From JAQVWU01 sp964628455 (GTDB taxonomy: Bacteria > Bacillota > Clostridia > Oscillospirales > CAG-272), in contig CAZVPD010000069.1 of NCBI GenBank assembly GCA_964628455.1, positions 1 to 18,417 of the forward strand: 18,417 bases of DNA, written 5' to 3'. The position numbers and the translations under genes are program-made. Below are positions 14,758-18,417 of the stretch, piece after piece. How positions within the stretch are numbered: position 1 is the first letter of the stretch; the number at the start of each line of letters is the position of its first letter. The notes under the pieces are model-generated. The model saw only the letters and a list, made by a program, of their open reading frames with translations, searched no databases and was not told the origin of the DNA.

Positions 14758-14791
14758 GCGGCGGTATGCAGAGCATACCGCCGCGGTTTTT
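14758..14791 (+). terminator. Strong intrinsic terminator between convergent operons
   Basis: Perfect 12-bp stem (GCGGCGGTATGC 14758-14769 with GCATACCGCCGC 14773-14784), AGA loop, then GG and five T (14787-14791). It ends the plus-strand operon. The T-tract overlaps the stop codon of the convergent ABC ATPase gene. Read on the minus strand the stem is followed by a less T-rich stretch, so its use in that direction is less sure. Confidence 0.92.
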
Positions 14792-15524
14792 ATATTCTGT
14801 TCTTTTCGAGGTCGGTTTCATAGGACCGCCTGCGGTAACCGTCCTTGTCTTTGTACAAAAAGATCTTCCCGTTGTCCATTTTATATATTTTATCGGCATG
14901 TTCCGCGATGGACAGGTCGTGCGTGACCATGAGCAGGGTCTGGTTCATCACTTCCTTGGTTTTCATCAGCAGGCGCAGAACCTCGTCGGCGTTGCCGCGG
15001 TCAAGATTTCCGGTCGATTCGTCGCAGAAAACCACCTGGGGCCGGTTGATCAGCGCGCGGGCGATCGCCACGCGCTGCTGCTGCCCCCCGGAGAGTTCGG
15101 AGGGCAGATGGTTGAGCCTGTCCCCGATACCGAGTGTTTTGATGAGTTTCTTCAGGTGCTCTTCGAACTTATACTCCGGCTTGTTGCACATGACGGTCGG
15201 GATCATGATGTTTTCAAGCGCCGTATACTGCGGGATCAGATTGTGCTTCTGAAAAACGAAACCGGTGTAAATGCCGCGGAAACGGCTCAGTTCGTTGGCT
15301 CCCATGCGCGTGATATCGTTTCCCCGGATGGTCACTTTGCCGGCATTCGGCTTGTCAAGTCCGGCGCAGATATGCAGCAGCGTGGACTTGCCCGAACCCG
15401 ACGCGCCGATGATGGCGATGAATTCGCCGTCCTCGACATTGAGGTCGGCCCTGTCGACCGCCGTGATGACGTCGTCATACTGGTTGTATTGCTTTATGAT
15501 GTTCTGCGCGACCAGAATAGCCAT
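14790..15524 (-). CDS. ABC transporter ATP-binding protein (MacB/LolD/BceA-type)
   Basis: 244 aa, complete. Walker A is GASGSGKST (about 40-48), the Q-loop is FVFQKHNLIP, the signature is LSGGQQQR, Walker B with catalytic Glu is VVFCDESTGNLD, and the H-loop His is in MVTHD. The ESTGNLD/THD spacing and the 'SRFRGIYTGFVFQ' segment are typical of the MacB/LolD/BceA subfamily that drives FtsX-type permeases by mechanotransmission. The basic C-terminal tail (YKDKDGYRRRSYETDLEKNRI) extends past the usual end. Its ATG overlaps the stop of the permease gene by one base (TAATG), indicating translational coupling and a working pair. It would sit on the cytosolic face of the permease. Confidence 0.95.
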   Translation of the reverse strand: MAILVAQNIIKQYNQYDDVITAVDRADLNVEDGEFIAIIGASGSGKSTLLHICAGLDKPNAGKVTIRGNDITRMGANELSRFRGIYTGFVFQKHNLIPQYTALENIMIPTVMCNKPEYKFEEHLKKLIKTLGIGDRLNHLPSELSGGQQQRVAIARALINRPQVVFCDESTGNLDRGNADEVLRLLMKTKEVMNQTLLMVTHDLSIAEHADKIYKMDNGKIFLYKDKDGYRRRSYETDLEKNRI

Positions 15525-17812
15525 TATAAACCACCGTCCTGATTCAGAATTTCCTCGCTTATGGTTTGGATGCCGCGCTTTTTGTTATACACCAGATACG
15601 GCAGTAAGGCGGACAGAAAGCCGCATGCCGCGGTGATCAGCAGACCGGCGGCAAAGGGCAGTGCAGGGAGGGTAAACATGTAGCGCACCGAATAATCCCG
15701 TGAGAAACGCGTGACCACGGCGTTCATAAGCTGATACATGCCCCACGAGCCCGCCAGGCTGAAGAGAAGATAAAGGAGCGAGGACGCCGCGGAGGCGAAT
15801 ACGCCGTCCGTGATATAGATGCGCCTGATCTCGGACCTGAGCGCGCCGAACATTTCGAGGACGTAAAACTCGTTTTCACGTTTCAGGCAAAAGATCATCT
15901 GAGCGAAAAACCAGATGAGCGGGGAGATGACCAGGATCACGATGCCCGTAAAAATGATCTGCGGAGCGACGCTTTTGCCGTATTCGGCCGCGTAGTTATT
16001 GGCGGCGTGCGTGTTTGTAAGGGTTATATTGCCGTAAGGGACCGCCCATTGCCTGAGCGCGTCCTCAATCGCACGAATCCTGTCGGCCGGAAGGCTGCGG
16101 TCCGTATAGATCAGCGCGGTTGTGTAGCGTACCGGATTCCCGGTGATCATCGTATAATCCGCGTCGGATAAATACAGGGGGGAATATTCATACGTCGGGT
16201 TGTTTTTAAGGATAGCGCCGACGGTGAATTCGTAATATTCATACCGGTAAAAGCGCAGCTCGCTTTTTAAAAGCTCCCGTCCGCTGACCATCGCGTCCGC
16301 GTCGCGGATTTTATCGCGGAAAACGGCGATGCGGATCTTATCGCCGGGTTTTATTTTGAAGACCCGGGTGCTGTTGACCGAATCCGACAGGATGACGGTG
16401 CGTTCCTTGTTCAGCACCGACGTCAGATCGCCGGAATAGCTGTAATCCTTCAGAAAACCGATGACTTCGCCGTCGCAGGGCATATAGGCGATCTCGTTTA
16501 CGGCGCACAACCCGTCAGGATCCGGTATCTCCTCGGGGATATTACCCTCCGCGGCGTTTTTGTAAACGACAAGATTGGACAGCGGATAAGTATCCGACAC
16601 CTCCGCGAGGATATGCGATCTCGTTTCGGAGGCGACGGTTCGGAGCTCTTTTTTGATGCGCGTGACCCCTTCGATCGCGAGGAGTTCGTCCGGCATTTCA
16701 CCGCCGTAGGAACCTGCGGTATCCGCATCCGAAAAGGAAGCGGTAAACTGCGGTTCTTCGAAGTCCAGGCGCAGGGAATAGAACTGCTCCCACACCGTGC
16801 AGCATACGAACAGAGCGGCGAAGACGACCGCTGTGGCGAAAAGCTGAATATAATACTTTCTGAAACGCCATAATCCGAACAGCTCGTATTGATGCGGAAA
16901 AGACGCGCCGTACATCTCAAACGACGTGCGGGGCGATACGATGAGATTGGAATTGTCCTCGGCCGGTATCAGCGACATGGGATACCGGCGCGAAATGCGC
17001 AAAATCGGGTAGAGGACGGCAAGCGCGTTTACGGCGAGCGAGAGGAAGAGGATCTTCGGCAGAGCCGAAGGACGGAACAGAAAATCCTCGCCGTGCGAGC
17101 GGAAGATGAAAAAGTCCGCGGCGGCCGAGATGACCGTCGAAAGCGGCAGCATGAGGACCGAAACGGTCATCATCTCCCAGAAGGACGTTTCAAACAGCTT
17201 TTTAAAGTCCGCGCCGAAGGTCATATAGATCCCGTAGGTGAATTTATAATGATTGATCCTGATGTTATACAGGGCAGTCACCAGGAAGACAGAGATCAGC
17301 GTGATCAGCAGGATGACCCCGAGATAGGAGACCGTGTTGTTGATTTTATGGTTTCCGGAATTCAGGACCGGTGTCTTCGAATAATGAAGGCCTTCGTCGC
17401 TCATACCCGCGAGTTCCCGGCCGAACCGCTCTTTAAACCGTTCAAAATCGGCCTGCAGGTCTTCTCCCGTAAAGCGGATGTAAATGTCGTATTTCCTGTT
17501 GTATGAACCCGGTTCGTCCAGTTCCGCAATTTCCGTGATCTCATACACTTTATCCGCTGTAAAAACCGCACCGCCGCCGTTTATCAGGTAGGTATGCTGC
17601 TCTATATTCAGATCCTTCAGCAGGAGATGATAACTGTATTCCTCGAGCAGATGTCCGTATTCGATCTCCTCGTTGTTGTCGTAGGCCATGGTGACGATCC
17701 CATACAGCAGCTGGACCGCCAGGACGGCGCAGAAAAAGCTCAGATATTGCCTGTAGTGAAAAAAAACGCTTTTCACTGCAAGGTGTATATTCCGCATCAA
17801 GTGTTCGGCCAA
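15524..17812 (-). CDS. FtsX-type ABC transporter permease (MacB/BceB-like)
   Basis: 762 aa with about eight membrane helices. TM1 is at ~22-44, followed by a first extracellular region (~45-160), then TM2-4 (~163-275) forming an FtsX core and TM5 (~318-338). A large extracellular domain (~340-625) follows, then a second FtsX core (TM6-8, ~630-745). This duplicated FtsX layout is that of permeases for lipoproteins, peptides or peptide-antibiotic detoxification. The start is a TTG (17810-17812): GGAGG sits 7 nt upstream, while the next ATG at 17797 would be 22 nt from it. A run of eight A/T near codons 14-17 lies in a small inverted repeat. No two-component system is visible next to it, unlike classic Bce modules, though one could lie outside the window. 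A solute-binding protein gene lies upstream across a terminator. Confidence 0.88.
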   Translation of the reverse strand: MAEHLMRNIHLAVKSVFFHYRQYLSFFCAVLAVQLLYGIVTMAYDNNEEIEYGHLLEEYSYHLLLKDLNIEQHTYLINGGGAVFTADKVYEITEIAELDEPGSYNRKYDIYIRFTGEDLQADFERFKERFGRELAGMSDEGLHYSKTPVLNSGNHKINNTVSYLGVILLITLISVFLVTALYNIRINHYKFTYGIYMTFGADFKKLFETSFWEMMTVSVLMLPLSTVISAAADFFIFRSHGEDFLFRPSALPKILFLSLAVNALAVLYPILRISRRYPMSLIPAEDNSNLIVSPRTSFEMYGASFPHQYELFGLWRFRKYYIQLFATAVVFAALFVCCTVWEQFYSLRLDFEEPQFTASFSDADTAGSYGGEMPDELLAIEGVTRIKKELRTVASETRSHILAEVSDTYPLSNLVVYKNAAEGNIPEEIPDPDGLCAVNEIAYMPCDGEVIGFLKDYSYSGDLTSVLNKERTVILSDSVNSTRVFKIKPGDKIRIAVFRDKIRDADAMVSGRELLKSELRFYRYEYYEFTVGAILKNNPTYEYSPLYLSDADYTMITGNPVRYTTALIYTDRSLPADRIRAIEDALRQWAVPYGNITLTNTHAANNYAAEYGKSVAPQIIFTGIVILVISPLIWFFAQMIFCLKRENEFYVLEMFGALRSEIRRIYITDGVFASAASSLLYLLFSLAGSWGMYQLMNAVVTRFSRDYSVRYMFTLPALPFAAGLLITAACGFLSALLPYLVYNKKRGIQTISEEILNQDGGL

Positions 17813-17904
17813 GACAGAACCTCCGTATAAGCGGGTATTTCGATACCTGTGTTTTTGCTCTTGCTCTTATAATAATATAATAGTAACATGATTCGGACCG
17901 ATGT

Positions 17905-17933
17905 TCTATAAGAATTTATGAATTTTTACACAA
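17905..17933 (-). promoter_or_regulatory. Possible promoter of the FtsX/ABC operon
   Basis: The AT-rich stretch 17860-17945 upstream of the permease gene holds two imperfect candidates on the minus strand: TTGTGT-N17-TATAGA (17928-17933 and 17905-17910), and a slightly more proximal TAGAAC-N17-TACTAT with an extended -10. Either would give a leader of roughly 70-90 nt. Neither is close to consensus, so the exact site is uncertain. Confidence 0.3.
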
Positions 17934-17935
17934 AT

Positions 17936-17963
17936 AAAAATCCCCCGTCCTCGGGGGATTTTT
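17936..17963 (-). terminator. Intrinsic terminator of the solute-binding protein gene
   Basis: Perfect 12-bp stem (AAAAATCCCCCG with CGGGGGATTTTT) and a 4-nt loop, read on the minus strand 33 nt after the stop at 17997. The stem ends in ATTTTTATTTG on that strand, a good U-tract. The symmetric A/T flanks mean it could also act on plus-strand transcripts. Confidence 0.9.
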
Positions 17964-17996
17964 CGGTGTATATACGCCGGCCTTTTAGGACAACTA

Positions 17997-18417
17997 TCAG
18001 CCTTCGGTCCATGAGGCGACGGTCTTGTCCATCGCTTTGATGGCCGAGGGTTCGGCTTTGGCATATTTGGATGCGAAATCGGTGTCGCCTTTGGTAATGC
18101 TGGTCCTGAATGCCGTAAACAGGTTGCCCCAGTTGTAGATATATCCGATATCGTAATTACGCGTTTTAAGGATGATATCGAGCATGCCGGCCGATTCCTC
18201 GTCACGCATGAATTTTCCTTCGAGGCAGACGTCATAATAGGCTTTCTGAAGGGTGTATTTCGATTTGGCTGACATCGCCTCAAGCAGAATACCCGTTTTG
18301 TCGGTATCCGGATTGGAAAGCGGAACGCTGACCATGGCGGCGGTCACATGGATGAAGTGGTTGTATTCCTCCTGGTCCGCGTCGAGTTTCGGGAAGGGGA
18401 TGACGCCGAAATCGATC
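17997..18417 (-). CDS. Extracellular solute-binding protein (family 1, sugar-type ABC), C-terminal fragment
   Basis: 139 residues visible; the 5' end lies beyond the window. The fragment starts IDFGVIPFPKLDADQEEY and continues through SVPLSNPDTDKTGILLEAMSAKS, AYYDVCLEGKFMRDEES and a YIYNWGNL segment. These match the C-terminal lobe of clostridial family-1 solute-binding lipoproteins of carbohydrate ABC importers: 'vxPxPKxdexQexY' followed by 'ILEAmaaeSyxxvxpAYYdv'. Signal peptide and lipobox would be in the missing part. The in-frame GTG at 18347 is internal and not a start. It ends at a strong terminator, so the FtsX operon downstream is probably separate. The ligand is unknown; importer permeases are not in view. 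Confidence 0.85.
   Translation of the reverse strand, partial: IDFGVIPFPKLDADQEEYNHFIHVTAAMVSVPLSNPDTDKTGILLEAMSAKSKYTLQKAYYDVCLEGKFMRDEESAGMLDIILKTRNYDIGYIYNWGNLFTAFRTSITKGDTDFASKYAKAEPSAIKAMDKTVASWTEG

Noticed and set aside
1..18417. CRISPR arrays, tRNA genes, riboswitches and mobile elements
   Set aside because: No regularly spaced repeats, tRNA arm patterns, transposase-like proteins or terminal inverted repeats were seen by reading. A covariance-model scan could not be run.

Overview
The window looks like a draft chromosomal contig from an anaerobic Bacillota, probably class Clostridia. The reasons are strong AGGAG-type ribosome sites, near-consensus sigma-A promoters, an FtsX/MacB-type ABC pair, a TmrB homologue and a family-1 sugar-type solute-binding protein. 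Taxonomy is inferred from content only. A 10-N scaffold gap lies at 313-322. No tRNA, rRNA, CRISPR array, insertion sequence or phage gene was seen.

Layout. (1) 1-420: the end of a small secreted-type protein, interrupted by the gap and closed by a hairpin. (2) 478-3619, plus strand: a GH127-like (DUF1680) hydrolase with its Glu/Cys zinc site, then an MttB-family methyltransferase without pyrrolysine. (3) 3636-4802, minus strand: a LacY-like MFS transporter. (4) 4926-6233, plus strand: an unrecognised conserved cytosolic protein behind a perfect TTGACA-N17-TATAAT promoter. (5) 8905 down to 6234, minus strand: a compact three-gene operon of an M24/creatinase-like protein with lost metal ligands, a NodB-type deacetylase and a TmrB-like ATPase. 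(6) 9219-14746, plus strand: a four-gene operon of two orphan complex-I/Mrp antiporter-like membrane proteins, an SGNH hydrolase and a DUF5722 TIM-barrel protein, ending in a perfect 12-bp terminator. (7) 17812 down to 14790, minus strand: an FtsX-type permease and its ATPase. (8) 18417 down to 17997, minus strand: the C-terminus of a sugar-type solute-binding protein.

The common theme is intracellular handling of glycans or small metabolites. The GH127-like, DUF5722, SGNH and deacetylase proteins all lack visible signal peptides, while a sugar-type MFS permease and a solute-binding protein suggest import. The most unusual elements are four. The two antiporter-like subunits have lost most of the charged residues that carry protons in complex I and Mrp, and they share an operon with carbohydrate-type hydrolases. 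The M24 protein resembles creatinase more than an aminopeptidase. An intrinsic terminator is embedded antisense inside tmrB and probably ends the convergent transcript. Finally, GH127 is paired with a corrinoid-type methyltransferase.
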